The notes under the pieces are model-generated. The model was not told the DNA's origin, made no database searches, and saw only the letters and a list, made by a program, of their open reading frames with translations. From positions 1 through 64,000 of the forward strand of contig CANMPD010000002.1 of NCBI GenBank assembly GCA_947499635.1: a stretch of DNA of 64,000 bases, in the 5' to 3' direction. Source of the stretch: an uncultured Paracoccaceae bacterium (GTDB lineage: Bacteria; Pseudomonadota; Alphaproteobacteria; Rhodobacterales; Rhodobacteraceae). A program made the position numbers and the translations under genes. This document shows positions 34,864-44,097 of the stretch, piece by piece. Within the stretch, counting starts at the first letter, position 1; the number at the start of each line of letters is the position of its first letter.

Positions 34864-35616
34864 TCAGCCGATGATTGCAAGTGCAGGGAAGGTCTCCAGC
34901 AACCAGAACGAAAAGCTGGTAAACAGGCCCGTCACCAATGCCAAACCAACGATCAACAGCAAACCGCCCATTAGTTTTTCAATCAACGCCATATGGCGCT
35001 TCATCCGGTTCATGAGCCCCATGGATTGGTTCAAGAAAATCGCCGCCAACAAAAACGGCACCCCAAGCCCGATCGCATAAACCCCAAGCAGAACAGTTCC
35101 GCGCGTCACCGATCCCTCGGATGCGGCTAAAGACAGAATCGCGCCCAGCTGGGGGCCGATGCAAGGCGTCCATCCAAACGCAAAGGCCAATCCCAACACA
35201 TAAGCCCCAACCGCTGACCCGCCGTTTTCACCTGCTTCGATACGCGCTTCGCGGTCCAAAATCGGAATGCGAAAGACAGAGAGAAAGTGCAGACCAAAAA
35301 CGATGACAACGACACCAGATATCTGTGCAAACAGTTCTTGGTTTTGCAGAACAAACGCCCCAAAGGCCGACGCTGTAAAGCCCAAGAGCAGAAACACGGT
35401 TGAAAGCCCAAGCACAAAGAACAAGGCCGCAAAGATCGCCTTACGGCGTGCCTCGGCTGTTCCTTGTATTTCACCGATGGTGACACCGCTCATATACGCG
35501 AGATACGGTGGAACGATCGGCAGTACACAGGGGCTGATGAAGCTCGCGATCCCGGCCAGGAGCGCAATGAGCATGGCAGGCGCAAGGCTTGCGTCAAAGA
35601 TTTCGATTCCAAACAT
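34864..35616 (-). CDS. ccdA: CcdA-type cytochrome c biogenesis/thiol-electron carrier
   Basis: A 250-residue polytopic membrane protein that passes electrons from thioredoxin to periplasmic thiol partners. It has six transmembrane segments and the two redox cysteines Cys30 (SPCVLP) and Cys152 (TPCIGP). It is shorter than DsbD and matches CcdA. Its stop is 84 bp from the hydrolase start, so a transcript through to the P450 is possible. It is divergent from tusA. Confidence 0.92.
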   Translation of the reverse strand: MFGIEIFDASLAPAMLIALLAGIASFISPCVLPIVPPYLAYMSGVTIGEIQGTAEARRKAIFAALFFVLGLSTVFLLLGFTASAFGAFVLQNQELFAQISGVVVIVFGLHFLSVFRIPILDREARIEAGENGGSAVGAYVLGLAFAFGWTPCIGPQLGAILSLAASEGSVTRGTVLLGVYAIGLGVPFLLAAIFLNQSMGLMNRMKRHMALIEKLMGGLLLIVGLALVTGLFTSFSFWLLETFPALAIIG

Positions 35617-35710
35617 AGTTGTGTCTTACGCCACCAAAGCAGATAAATCACCTGCACAAGCTGTCACATCCTTGTGGATGAACTGTAACACAATAATCGA
35701 GGTGAATATA

Positions 35711-35959
35711 ATGTGGAGCACTCTTGCGGATGAGACGCTCGATGCGATTGGCCTGCTTTGTCCCCTGCCCGTCTTAAAGGCTCGCAAGACGTTAAGCCGA
35801 ATGCCCGATGACACAGTGTTGGAAATCCAGACCACAGATCCCGCAGCCCTGATCGACATGCCACATTTTTGTCAGGAGGCTGGACATACCTATCTAGGAG
35901 CACGTGAGTACAAGGCCTATTGCGCCCATCGAATTCGCAAATCAACAACCAAGCCGTGA
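35711..35959 (+). CDS. tusA: TusA-family sulfurtransferase
   Basis: An 82-residue sulfur carrier. DAIGLLCPLPVLKARKTL holds the TusA CPxP motif with the persulfide-bearing Cys17. Members donate sulfur in tRNA thiolation or other sulfur trafficking. It faces away from ccdA with a 94-bp shared gap. A longer in-frame opening exists upstream but lies antisense over ccdA, so 35711 is used. A symmetric terminator follows. Confidence 0.9.
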   Translation: MWSTLADETLDAIGLLCPLPVLKARKTLSRMPDDTVLEIQTTDPAALIDMPHFCQEAGHTYLGAREYKAYCAHRIRKSTTKP

Positions 35960-35965
35960 AAGTAA

Positions 35966-35990
35966 AAAGGCGGGCACCTGGCCCGCCTTT
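35966..35990. terminator. Bidirectional terminator between tusA and rne
   Basis: AAAGGCGGGC pairs with GCCCGCCTTT over a 5-nt ACCTG loop. It has A-runs and T-runs on both sides and sits between two converging genes. Confidence 0.9.
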
Positions 35991-36014
35991 CAGAGATCTA
36001 TCTAAGCAGTGGCA

Positions 36015-39000
36015 TTATCCGCCAATTGCCCACCAACCGCGCCGCTTAGGCTTTGGTTTTTCTTCTACAGCAGTTTCCACTACGGGCTTTGCTGTTACCG
36101 TTTCTTCCTGAGGCTCCGCTTCCGCCGTCGCCACAGGCGCCTCATCAGGTTCAGCTTTAGGGGCTGTCACAGTCTCGGAATTTTCTGACGCAGGTGTGGA
36201 CTCAGGTTCGGACACAGGTTCAGGCTCAGAAGCTGCTACAGGTATAGCGTCTTCAGCGACTGGCGTTTCTGCAGCAGTCGCAGTCACGGTTTCAGCGACC
36301 TCTTCCACCGCAGGCGCATCCTGAACAGCCTCATCGGTAACCACCTCAGCCGTGTTATCGACTTTGGGCACAGCATCAGACGATGGTTCGGCCTGTTCTG
36401 TTTGCTCACGCGCTATAGGGTCGGCCACAGCAGCGTCATTCGCAACCTGTTCGCTTGCAGCGACGTCGGCTGTGTCTGAGACCTCACCCTCTGCAGCCAC
36501 GGGGTCCGCGGCCTCAGTTTCAGCCGGTTGCTCCACACTCACGGCGTTTTCATCCGTTGCGGCGGGCTTGCGACGGCGACGGGTCCGCGTACGTTTCTTG
36601 GGCTTCACCTCTTCGGCGTCCTGTGGCGTTGGCGTTTCGTCCCCAGAGGTGACAGTCTCATCACCTGCAGTCTCGGCCTCAGTAGATGCCTCTGACGGCT
36701 GCTCCTGCGTTCCGTCTTGTGACCCTTCAGTACCTTCGTCTTGGCCAGACTTGCGACGACGACGACGACGACGACGACGCTTGCCTTTTTTCTCGCCATC
36801 CTCTTCGGTTTTATCCTCTGGAGCCTCGACTACGGCTTCGACCTCGGTGACGTTTTCATCCTCTTCGTCAGCGTCAATCTGATCCATAAGAGACGTATCC
36901 GCAGAGACAACCAACTCGGCAGCGACAGGCACTTTACGAGACGCGGTCTTGAACTTCTCAAGCGTGTAATTCGGGTTAACCAGTGTCACATCGCCTTCGA
37001 TACGCACGGCAAGGCCATAGCGTGTCTCAATCTGGGCGATATGTTCACGTTTTTGGTTCATGAGGTAATTGGCAATGTCGACAGGACATTTCACCAAAAC
37101 CTCACCAGACCGCTGTCGCGTACCCTCTTCTTCGATATCGCGTAGGATAGACAGCGCAAGCGAGTCATCCGAGCGAATAAGGCCCGTGCCGTGACAATGT
37201 GGACATGGCGCAGTAGAGGCCTCGATCATGCCGGGGCGCAGACGTTGGCGAGACATTTCCATCAGGCCAAAACCTGAAATACGCCCAACTTGAATACGCG
37301 CCCGATCGGTTTTCAGCTTGTCCTTGAGACGCTTTTCAACCGCGGTGTTGTTCTTGCGTTCATCCATGTCGATGAAATCGATGACGATCAAACCGGCAAG
37401 ATCGCGCAACCGCAATTGACGCGCCACTTCTTCGGCAGCCTCAAGATTGGTTTTCACCGCGGTGTCCTCGATAGAGCCCTCTTTGGTGGCTCGACCAGAG
37501 TTCACATCAATGGCAACCAAAGCTTCGGTGACGCCGATGACAATATAGCCACCAGACTTCAGCTGAACCGTCGGGTTGAACATACCACCAAGGTAGTTTT
37601 CGACCTGGTAACGCGCAAACAACGGTAAGGTCTCGTTGTAGCTTTTTACATTTTTGGCGTGGGACGGCATGATCATCTTCATGAAGTCCTTGGCGTTGCG
37701 ATACCCGCGTTCGCCTTCAACGAGAACTTCGTCAATTTCACGCGAATACAGATCGCGGATTGATCGTTTGATCAGATCGCCTTCTTCGTAAATTTTAGCT
37801 GGCGCAATAGATTTCAACGTCAGCTCGCGGATCTGTTCCCACATCCGCTGCAGATATTCATAATCGCGCTTAATCTCGGTACGCGTTCGTTTGGCACCGG
37901 CGGTGCGCACAATCAGACCTGCACCAGCAGGGACATCCAGTTCAGTCGCGATTTCTTTCAGCTTTTTACGATCAACGATATTGGTAATCTTGCGTGAAAT
38001 ACCGCCACCGCGTGCAGTGTTGGGCATCAGCACGCAATAACGGCCTGCTAATGAAAGATACGTGGTGAGTGCCGCGCCTTTATTGCCGCGTTCTTCTTTA
38101 ACGACTTGAACCAACAAGACCTGACGGACTTTGATAACTTCTTGAATTTTGTAACGGCGCGGACGCGGCTTGCGTGGTGGGCGAATATCATCCTGGTGGT
38201 CGTCAGGATCTGCAACAGCTTCGATGCTATCGTCTTTATCCGTCGCATCCACAGAGGCTTGATCTGCCTCACCTTCATCTTCCGCTGCTTCGGCATTACT
38301 CTCTGCAACAGCGTCTGTATTGGCAACATCAGCGGCAGCGGAGCTGTCTTGTGCCTCTGTTTCATCTGTTGAAACAGGAGCTGTTTCTGGAGCGTCCTCA
38401 CCCTCAACGTCACCCGAAGTTGCGTCTTCTGCAAGTCCGTCTTCGGCAGGTGCGTCAGCAGACACTTGCGCATCTTCTTCCACGGTAGTCTCTTCGGCGA
38501 CGACAGTCTCTGTCGATGCTTCAACCGGTGCCGCGGTTTCATCTTGCGCCTCTACAGTCGGTTCTTCAACGGCAACCGTTTGAACAGAAGATGTTTCAGG
38601 GACCTCTGCCAGCGCATCGCTGTCATCATCCTGATCACCTAGATCAATGGTTTCCATCCCCGAGATTTCATCGGTAGAAACAGGCGCTGATGAGGTCACG
38701 TTCTCTACCGGAGTAGATGTCTCCGAAACGTCGGTGTTTTCGTCCTCGGTCAGCTCTTTGGTTTCGACGACATCATCTGACGACACCCGAGCAGCTTTCG
38801 TGTCAGGTTTACTTTTGGAGCGGCGCGACCGTGAGCGGCGTGGCTTGGGAGTTTCCTCCTCTGCATCGTCTTTTGCGCGCATTGCCTCAGCATAAGCACG
38901 CTCTTCTTCCATCAGCGCTTCGCGATCAGCGACCGGGATTTGGTAATAATCTGGATGAATCTCGGAAAACGCCAAGAAACCATGACGATTTCCACCGTAA

Positions 39001-39179
39001 TCCACAAAAGCGGCCTGCAGCGACGGTTCGACCCGTGTTACTTTTGCCAGATATATATTGCCAGCCAGCTGGCGTTTGTTTTCAGATTCAAAGTCGAACT
39101 CTTCAACTTTGTTTCCATCTACCACAACAACGCGCGTTTCTTCCGCGTGTGTGGCATCGATAAGCATTTTCTTCGCCAT
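36015..39179 (-). CDS. rne: Ribonuclease E/G
   Basis: A 1054-residue endoribonuclease of the RNA degradosome. It has an S1 domain split by a long acidic Ala/Glu/Asp-rich insertion (about residues 100-340), then the catalytic region with IVIDFIDMDERKNN and VAIDVNSGRATKEGS, and the zinc link CPHCHGTG. The C-terminal third is Glu/Ala/Val-rich and disordered, with a stretch of ten arginines and a conserved end KPKRRGWWAIGG. An S1 insertion is known in alphaproteobacterial RNase E. The start is the MAKKMLIDATHAEE that begins this family. The leader upstream is long and structured. Confidence 0.96.
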   Translation of the reverse strand: MAKKMLIDATHAEETRVVVVDGNKVEEFDFESENKRQLAGNIYLAKVTRVEPSLQAAFVDYGGNRHGFLAFSEIHPDYYQIPVADREALMEEERAYAEAMRAKDDAEEETPKPRRSRSRRSKSKPDTKAARVSSDDVVETKELTEDENTDVSETSTPVENVTSSAPVSTDEISGMETIDLGDQDDDSDALAEVPETSSVQTVAVEEPTVEAQDETAAPVEASTETVVAEETTVEEDAQVSADAPAEDGLAEDATSGDVEGEDAPETAPVSTDETEAQDSSAAADVANTDAVAESNAEAAEDEGEADQASVDATDKDDSIEAVADPDDHQDDIRPPRKPRPRRYKIQEVIKVRQVLLVQVVKEERGNKGAALTTYLSLAGRYCVLMPNTARGGGISRKITNIVDRKKLKEIATELDVPAGAGLIVRTAGAKRTRTEIKRDYEYLQRMWEQIRELTLKSIAPAKIYEEGDLIKRSIRDLYSREIDEVLVEGERGYRNAKDFMKMIMPSHAKNVKSYNETLPLFARYQVENYLGGMFNPTVQLKSGGYIVIGVTEALVAIDVNSGRATKEGSIEDTAVKTNLEAAEEVARQLRLRDLAGLIVIDFIDMDERKNNTAVEKRLKDKLKTDRARIQVGRISGFGLMEMSRQRLRPGMIEASTAPCPHCHGTGLIRSDDSLALSILRDIEEEGTRQRSGEVLVKCPVDIANYLMNQKREHIAQIETRYGLAVRIEGDVTLVNPNYTLEKFKTASRKVPVAAELVVSADTSLMDQIDADEEDENVTEVEAVVEAPEDKTEEDGEKKGKRRRRRRRRRKSGQDEGTEGSQDGTQEQPSEASTEAETAGDETVTSGDETPTPQDAEEVKPKKRTRTRRRRKPAATDENAVSVEQPAETEAADPVAAEGEVSDTADVAASEQVANDAAVADPIAREQTEQAEPSSDAVPKVDNTAEVVTDEAVQDAPAVEEVAETVTATAAETPVAEDAIPVAASEPEPVSEPESTPASENSETVTAPKAEPDEAPVATAEAEPQEETVTAKPVVETAVEEKPKPKRRGWWAIGG

Positions 39180-39757
39180 TAGTCCTATGGATGCACCGAT
39201 CTTGTGACCGTAACCGTCCCCCTGTGCGCCCGACAGGTATCCTGTCGGGTGGTCCCGAGGGCAAGTTATGGTTTAAGAGGTGGCTTGTCAGGGCAATAGA
39301 CAGTCGCGCGGTGCACAAAGCGTTGCTGGACACTGTTTCCAGCGCAACTGCCTCGGTGCTCATTTCTGTCGCGCGTGTCATCGCGTTTCTTCTCCGACAG
39401 GTGGGATATCCCGAACCCTGCCCATTATGTCCTTTCCGAACATCCGCCGGAAGAGGTATTTTTGTACCGAACGCAATGTTCGGCAAACGGGTCTGATCTG
39501 GAAGGTATTGCCGCGGATGCCCTGGCGTGTTGTGCCATGATCCTTGCGGTTGATCTGCCAAACCAGAAAATCTCACAAATCTGGTGCGTATAAACGAATA
39601 CGCCAGTTTTATCAGCATAAGGCCTGTGGATAGGTAATGACAATGATCATTTACACCGCCGGGCCGATTATTCAGGCTGAAGCGGGAATTATAATCCAAA
39701 ATGATTAAAGTATCGTGATGGTAGAGCGGTGTTGTGCAGACACGCGCCGTCTTTGTA
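39180..39757 (-). promoter_or_regulatory. rne: Long rne leader/promoter region with hairpins
   Basis: About 580 bp upstream of rne hold no credible gene. Fifty bases before the start, CCCGACAGG (39229-39237) pairs with CCTGTCGGG (39241-39249) over a 3-nt loop. Further up, GTTGC-TGGA pairs with TCCA-GCGCAAC around 39322-39348. E. coli rne is autoregulated through leader hairpins, so these may do the same here, although the sequence is unrelated. Confidence 0.5.
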
Positions 39758-39783
39758 TGAGGCGCACCAGCTGCCGCGCCTCA
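39758..39783 (-). terminator. Stem after the DctD-like gene
   Basis: TGAGGCGC pairs with GCGCCTCA across a 10-nt loop, 35 bp past the stop of the regulator gene. No T-tract follows on the minus strand, so termination may be weak or factor-aided. Confidence 0.5.
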
Positions 39784-39817
39784 ATCATATTTTAAAATTC
39801 AATACAGGCTGCAGATA

Positions 39818-41155
39818 TTACCCAAGGTAGTCAGAACGCTGCAGACCATATTTGGCCATTTTCTCGTTCAAAGTCCGCCGCGGCAGACAAAGCTCTTCCA
39901 TCACAGAGGCAATCGAGCCACGATGGCGCCGCATCGTATTATCGATCAACATCCGCTCGAACGCTTCAACATATTCCTTGAGCGGCTTGCCTTCGGTTGT
40001 CATGACCGGTTGCATTTCTTCATGGTCGGTCATTAACAGTGAGGCAATCGTCCCTGATCCGCGACGGGCCTGCAACACAGCCCGCTCAGCCACATTAATT
40101 AACTGGCGAACATTCCCCGGCCAAGGCGCTTGAAGCAGTTGCGCGGCCTCTTGTGCCGCCACATCCGGTGCATCACAGCCGTATTCCTCGGAAAATTGTT
40201 CAGCAAGGCGTGTGAACAATGACAGGATGTCCTCGCCGCGTTGACGCAACGGCGGCACGGTAATACGCAGGCCTGCCATCCGATAGAACAAATCAGGGCG
40301 CAGAACGTCTTCTGACGTTTTACCGGCCTCTTGCAAATTTGAAATCGCAATAATACGAGTTTCCCCAGCAGTCCCTTGCTCATTGATAAAGCTTAGCAGC
40401 TTGGCTTGCATGCTTTCGCTTAAGGCTTCGACATCCTCAAGCACAAGCGTGCCGCCGCGCGCGGCTTCAAGGGCTGGCAACTGGCTGTCATCCGGGTTCA
40501 TCGGACCAAACAAACGTTTGCACAGGGCCGTTTCATCCAGAGCCGCACAAGACACTAAGACAAACTTCTTACCGGCACGGCTTCCCACGGCATGCAAGGC
40601 ATGGGCGACCAGGGTTTTACCTGTGCCAGTTTCACCGTCGATTAAAACATGGCCATCAGCCTGACCCAGATCCAAAATCTCCTCGCGCAGGCGGACCATC
40701 ACAGGGCTAGAGCCGATCAGTTTCTTCATGATCTCGCCACCGTCAGATAGCTCTCGACGCAAGGCACGCGTGTCCAAGGTAAGACGGCGCGCGTTGGATG
40801 CGCGCTTCGCCAATTCAGACATACGATCTGGGTTAAACGGTTTTTCCAGAAAATCAAATGCGCCCACCCGCATTGCCTCAACAGCCATAGGCACATCACC
40901 GTGACCCGTAATCATGATGACAGGCAAAGCACTATCCGAACCCATAAGTTTTTTCAGAAACTGCATACCGTCCATACCTGGCATTTTGATATCTGAAATG
41001 ACAATTCCCGGATAATCGTTGCCCAACCCCTTAAGCGCATCCTCAGCGCTGGCAAAGGTTTCCGTGTCATATCCTGACAAAGCCAGCCATTGGCTAATGG
41101 ATTGACGCATGTCTTGCTCATCATCCACGATCGCAATTTTCATCGCTTGTGCCAT
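39818..41155 (-). CDS. NtrC/DctD-family response regulator lacking GAFTGA
   Basis: A 445-residue regulator with receiver (phospho-Asp in IVISDIKMPGMDG), AAA+ domain with Walker A GETGTGKT, and a Fis-like C-terminal helix-turn-helix (GSIASVMEELCLPRRTLNEKM). It looks like DctD and is paired with a DctB-like kinase upstream (56-bp gap). The AAA+ domain is degenerate: the sigma54-contact GAFTGA loop is absent, as after CKRLFG comes PMNPDDSQLPALEAARGGTL, and Walker B reads LVLEDVE rather than LFLDE. It is thus unlikely to activate sigma54 in the standard way. The start at 41155 has GGAGAGACAG upstream; 41188 is less likely. Confidence 0.88.
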   Translation of the reverse strand: MAQAMKIAIVDDEQDMRQSISQWLALSGYDTETFASAEDALKGLGNDYPGIVISDIKMPGMDGMQFLKKLMGSDSALPVIMITGHGDVPMAVEAMRVGAFDFLEKPFNPDRMSELAKRASNARRLTLDTRALRRELSDGGEIMKKLIGSSPVMVRLREEILDLGQADGHVLIDGETGTGKTLVAHALHAVGSRAGKKFVLVSCAALDETALCKRLFGPMNPDDSQLPALEAARGGTLVLEDVEALSESMQAKLLSFINEQGTAGETRIIAISNLQEAGKTSEDVLRPDLFYRMAGLRITVPPLRQRGEDILSLFTRLAEQFSEEYGCDAPDVAAQEAAQLLQAPWPGNVRQLINVAERAVLQARRGSGTIASLLMTDHEEMQPVMTTEGKPLKEYVEAFERMLIDNTMRRHRGSIASVMEELCLPRRTLNEKMAKYGLQRSDYLG

Positions 41156-41211
41156 ATCTGTCTCTCCGTTTTGTCGTCTTGCAAGCAAGGATCACCGTAG
41201 TTCATTAGGGA

Positions 41212-43080
41212 TCACTCAGCCGCCTGTGTCTCGTCTATAGTTGTCTCATCGATCAAAGTGGGCAACTGTATTTCAAACACTGCCCCACCTTCTTCGCCGT
41301 TGCGCGCCGTCAAGCGCCCCCCTAGGTCGTTCACGATCCCAGAGGAGATAGCAAGCCCTAGCCCCACTCCATCACCGGGTTGTTTGGTCGTGTAAAACGG
41401 TTCAAACAGGTTGTCGAAATCCTTAATACCATCCCCGTTGTCGCGCACTGTCACGGTGACACTCTCGCCTGCAGAGACCAGGATCTCTAGCTCGGGGTCG
41501 TGGACAGATTTGGTGGCATCCAAGGCATTGCGCAAAAGGTTCACCATCACCTGCTCAAGACGCATACGATCCGCCATAACAAGCACGGTATCTTCGGGGA
41601 GCATACGGGTAATTTTCACATGCCGTTGCCGCAGTTGCGGTTCCATCATCGCAAGCGACGACGCGAGCGCATCCCCTATGTTTACAGGGGCAAATTCGTC
41701 CCCACCCTTACGCGCATAGGATTTGAGCTGTCGTGTAATTGCTCCCATCCGGCCGATCAAATCATCGATACGTCCAAACGACGACAAGGCCTCTTCTGGA
41801 CGGTTCCGGTTTAACAGCAGACGTGCCCCTGCCAGATAGGTTTTCATCGCCGCCAATGGCTGGTTTAGCTCATGGCTAACAGCGGCAGACATTTCCCCCA
41901 GAGCGGCCAATTTAGAGCTTTGCGCAAGGGATTGTTCTGCCACCGCAAGCGTCTGTTGCACCCGTTCACGTTCGGCAATTTCCCGCTGCAAGCGTGCGTT
42001 CAACACGCGAAGCTCCGCCGACTCGCGCTGGAACAATGCCATCCGCAACGCAGTCTTGCGGCTTAGCGCATAAAAGACCAATGCCAGTAACAGTGCGAAT
42101 CCCATAATTTCGAGCGCAATAACAGCATTCACCTTTTCCCGGATCGACGCGTAAGTGGTGTAAGACATGATCCGCCACCCCTGAAAAGGCACGCGGCTCT
42201 CAAGGCGCATCACAGCTTCGCCGCGCAGGTAAGCATCCGCAGGCACGGCGCTCCAATCTGTTGTCACCCGAATGGCGCGCTGGATTGCCCCGACTGGCGT
42301 TTGATGTTTCAAAGCCTCTTCTTCTGACAGGCGTCGCCAGCGGGCTTCGGTTGCCAAAACAACTGTGCCTTCGCTATCGGTGACCATCACCGCATCTGAA
42401 ATCCCGGCCCAAGCACGTTCAAATTTATGCAGATCCACCTCAATCAAAATCACCCCAAGCGTGCCTGAGCTGTCCACCAAACGGCGCGAATAGGTAAATT
42501 GATACCCGCCAACCTCGCGCTCGATTATCGAAAATACCGTTGTATTTGATCGTATCGCATCCACGAAATAAGGGGCGTTACCGTGATTGGACCCCAATTC
42601 GATCCGATCTGTCGCCGCCACTGTACGCCCGTCTTTATCCATCAACGCGATAGATGCGGCACCGATTTCCTCAACAAAAGAAATTAAGCGCTGTGTTGAA
42701 AGTGAGAAATCCTGGCTTTGCAACGCGAGAATCAACGCCTGATCTCGGGCCAGCAGCTGTGGAACAATGGCGTGCTGACGCAATTCACTCACCAAATTCC
42801 CTGAATACAGGGCCAGTCGTAATTCGGCACGGTTGCGCGTGGTCTCTGTAAAACTGTGGGTCAGGCTTTTGTTCGTAATCCAAACCACCACACCAGCAAC
42901 AGCGATTACAATCATCAAAGCGATCCGAACGCGCCATGAAATAGCGCGCGCTTTGTAATCTACACGCTTTTTCGTTGCGGTATTTTTCGGGCGGGTACTG
43001 AGGGTCCGCGCACCCACGACTGCACCTTTCGCATTGGAAGGCTCACGCGGGGGGGAAAGACTGTCGGACGATGCACTCAT
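41212..43080 (-). CDS. DctB-like sensor histidine kinase
   Basis: A 622-residue membrane kinase. It has a polar 45-residue N terminus, a first transmembrane helix (IALMIVIAVAGVVVWI), a periplasmic double-PDC sensor domain (Cache type, with DGRTVAATDRIELG), a second helix (VNAVIALEIMGFALLLALVFYAL), a coiled coil, the His box SHELNQPLAAMKTYL and ATPase boxes (NLLRNALDATK, DNGDGI, GVGLGLAIS). The closest match is DctB, which senses C4-dicarboxylates, but no dctPQM transporter is nearby, so the ligand is uncertain. It is followed by its regulator. Confidence 0.9.
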   Translation of the reverse strand: MSASSDSLSPPREPSNAKGAVVGARTLSTRPKNTATKKRVDYKARAISWRVRIALMIVIAVAGVVVWITNKSLTHSFTETTRNRAELRLALYSGNLVSELRQHAIVPQLLARDQALILALQSQDFSLSTQRLISFVEEIGAASIALMDKDGRTVAATDRIELGSNHGNAPYFVDAIRSNTTVFSIIEREVGGYQFTYSRRLVDSSGTLGVILIEVDLHKFERAWAGISDAVMVTDSEGTVVLATEARWRRLSEEEALKHQTPVGAIQRAIRVTTDWSAVPADAYLRGEAVMRLESRVPFQGWRIMSYTTYASIREKVNAVIALEIMGFALLLALVFYALSRKTALRMALFQRESAELRVLNARLQREIAERERVQQTLAVAEQSLAQSSKLAALGEMSAAVSHELNQPLAAMKTYLAGARLLLNRNRPEEALSSFGRIDDLIGRMGAITRQLKSYARKGGDEFAPVNIGDALASSLAMMEPQLRQRHVKITRMLPEDTVLVMADRMRLEQVMVNLLRNALDATKSVHDPELEILVSAGESVTVTVRDNGDGIKDFDNLFEPFYTTKQPGDGVGLGLAISSGIVNDLGGRLTARNGEEGGAVFEIQLPTLIDETTIDETQAAE

Positions 43081-43116
43081 GTTCCAAGTTTAAGGGCACC
43101 GTCCGGCAGGAACAAG

Positions 43117-43785
43117 TCAAGCGTTGGCCATAATGTCCGCTAATGCGCGAAACATTGCTTTTCCATCGGTTCCGCCATGCCCATCGTCTGCTGCACGCTC
43201 GGGATGGGGCATCATGCCAAGAACACGGCGGTTTTCAGAGAGAATACCCGCAATATCCGCAGCAGAGCCGTTTGGGTTGTCACTATAGGTAAATGCAACG
43301 CGATCCTCGGCCTGAAGCGCCTCAATGACATGTGCATCAGCAAAATAATTGCCATCGTGATGCGCGATTGGCACCGTGACCTCATCACCCGCAGTATAGC
43401 CCTGTGTAAACACGCTATCAGCGGTTGCAACCTTAAGGCCCACATTACGGCAGATGTATTTCAAGCCAGCATTGCGCAGCAAAGCACCCGGCAGCAATCC
43501 GGTTTCGGTCAGAATTTGAAACCCATTACAGACCCCAAGCGCGTACCCACCACGTTCAGCATGACCAACAATGGCCTGACAAATCGGTGATTGCGCCGCG
43601 ATTGCGCCACACCGCAGGTAATCTCCGTAAGAAAATCCACCCGGCACGCCAACAATGTCTACACCTTCAGGAAGTGCGCTTTCTTTGTGCCACACCATAG
43701 TGACATCAAATCCTGCCTGCTCAAACGCGACCGCAAGATCACGGTCACAGTTAGAGCCCGGAAAAACAACAACCGCCGCCTTCAT
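43117..43785 (-). CDS. purQ: FGAM synthase glutaminase subunit
   Basis: A 222-residue class I glutamine amidotransferase giving ammonia to formylglycinamidine synthesis in purine biosynthesis. Nucleophile Cys86 is in LGVCNGFQ; the His-Glu pair is in MMPHPERA near the C terminus. Its ATG shares a base with the stop of purS (TAATG). It works with PurS and a separate PurL, which is not in this window. Confidence 0.96.
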   Translation of the reverse strand: MKAAVVVFPGSNCDRDLAVAFEQAGFDVTMVWHKESALPEGVDIVGVPGGFSYGDYLRCGAIAAQSPICQAIVGHAERGGYALGVCNGFQILTETGLLPGALLRNAGLKYICRNVGLKVATADSVFTQGYTAGDEVTVPIAHHDGNYFADAHVIEALQAEDRVAFTYSDNPNGSAADIAGILSENRRVLGMMPHPERAADDGHGGTDGKAMFRALADIMANA

Positions 43786-44015
43786 TATTGCATCTCAATG
43801 CTGAAAGATTCGATCACCGTATTCGCCAACAGCTTTTCGCACATCGCTGTTACATCTGCTTCGGTTGCGTCTTCAGCCAGATCCAAATCGATAACTTTGC
43901 CTTGACGCACGCCTTCGACCTTATCAAAGCCCAACGCGCCCAATGCGTGGCGTACAGCCTCGCCTTGAGGATCCAGAACTCCATTTTTCAGCATGACATG
44001 CACACGTGCCTTCAT
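43785..44015 (-). CDS. purS: FGAM synthase subunit PurS
   Basis: A 76-residue protein starting [18 protein letters not shown], the PurS opening, and with [18 protein letters not shown]. It bridges PurQ and small PurL in the three-part FGAM synthase. The start at 44015 is the family start; the longer frame to 44180 runs over the purC stop region. A terminator-like stem lies just upstream, in the gap after purC. Confidence 0.95.
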   Translation of the reverse strand: MKARVHVMLKNGVLDPQGEAVRHALGALGFDKVEGVRQGKVIDLDLAEDATEADVTAMCEKLLANTVIESFSIEMQ

Positions 44016-44070
44016 CGCTTTTCCCTCGGATATTGTGTGGCAGGATCTGTCCCCTGCCCGGTTATGTGAA

Positions 44071-44093
44071 AAGTCCCGCAGGTTGCGGGACTT
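44071..44093 (-). terminator. Stem-loop between purC and purS
   Basis: AAGTCCCGCA pairs with TGCGGGACTT over a 3-nt loop, and the minus strand continues TTTTCAC. It could reduce read-through from purC into purSQ, or work as an attenuator; both genes have the same direction and pathway. Confidence 0.75.
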
Positions 44094-44097
44094 GAAA

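Noticed and set aside
36352-36882. Ser/Ala-rich plus-strand frame inside rne
   Set aside because: It is the mirror image of the acidic, repetitive rne C terminus and is not protein-like.
38048-38583. Several frames over the acidic insertion of rne
   Set aside because: Repetitive codons in the insertion leave all frames open; only the rne frame continues into conserved domains.
39103-39699. 199-codon minus-strand frame overlapping the rne start
   Set aside because: Low-complexity, Arg-rich translation without a domain; it invades the well-defined start of rne.
39818-43080. A complete C4-dicarboxylate transport locus (dctBD with dctPQM)
   Set aside because: No transporter genes are adjacent and the regulator AAA+ domain is degenerate, so the dct name is not assigned.
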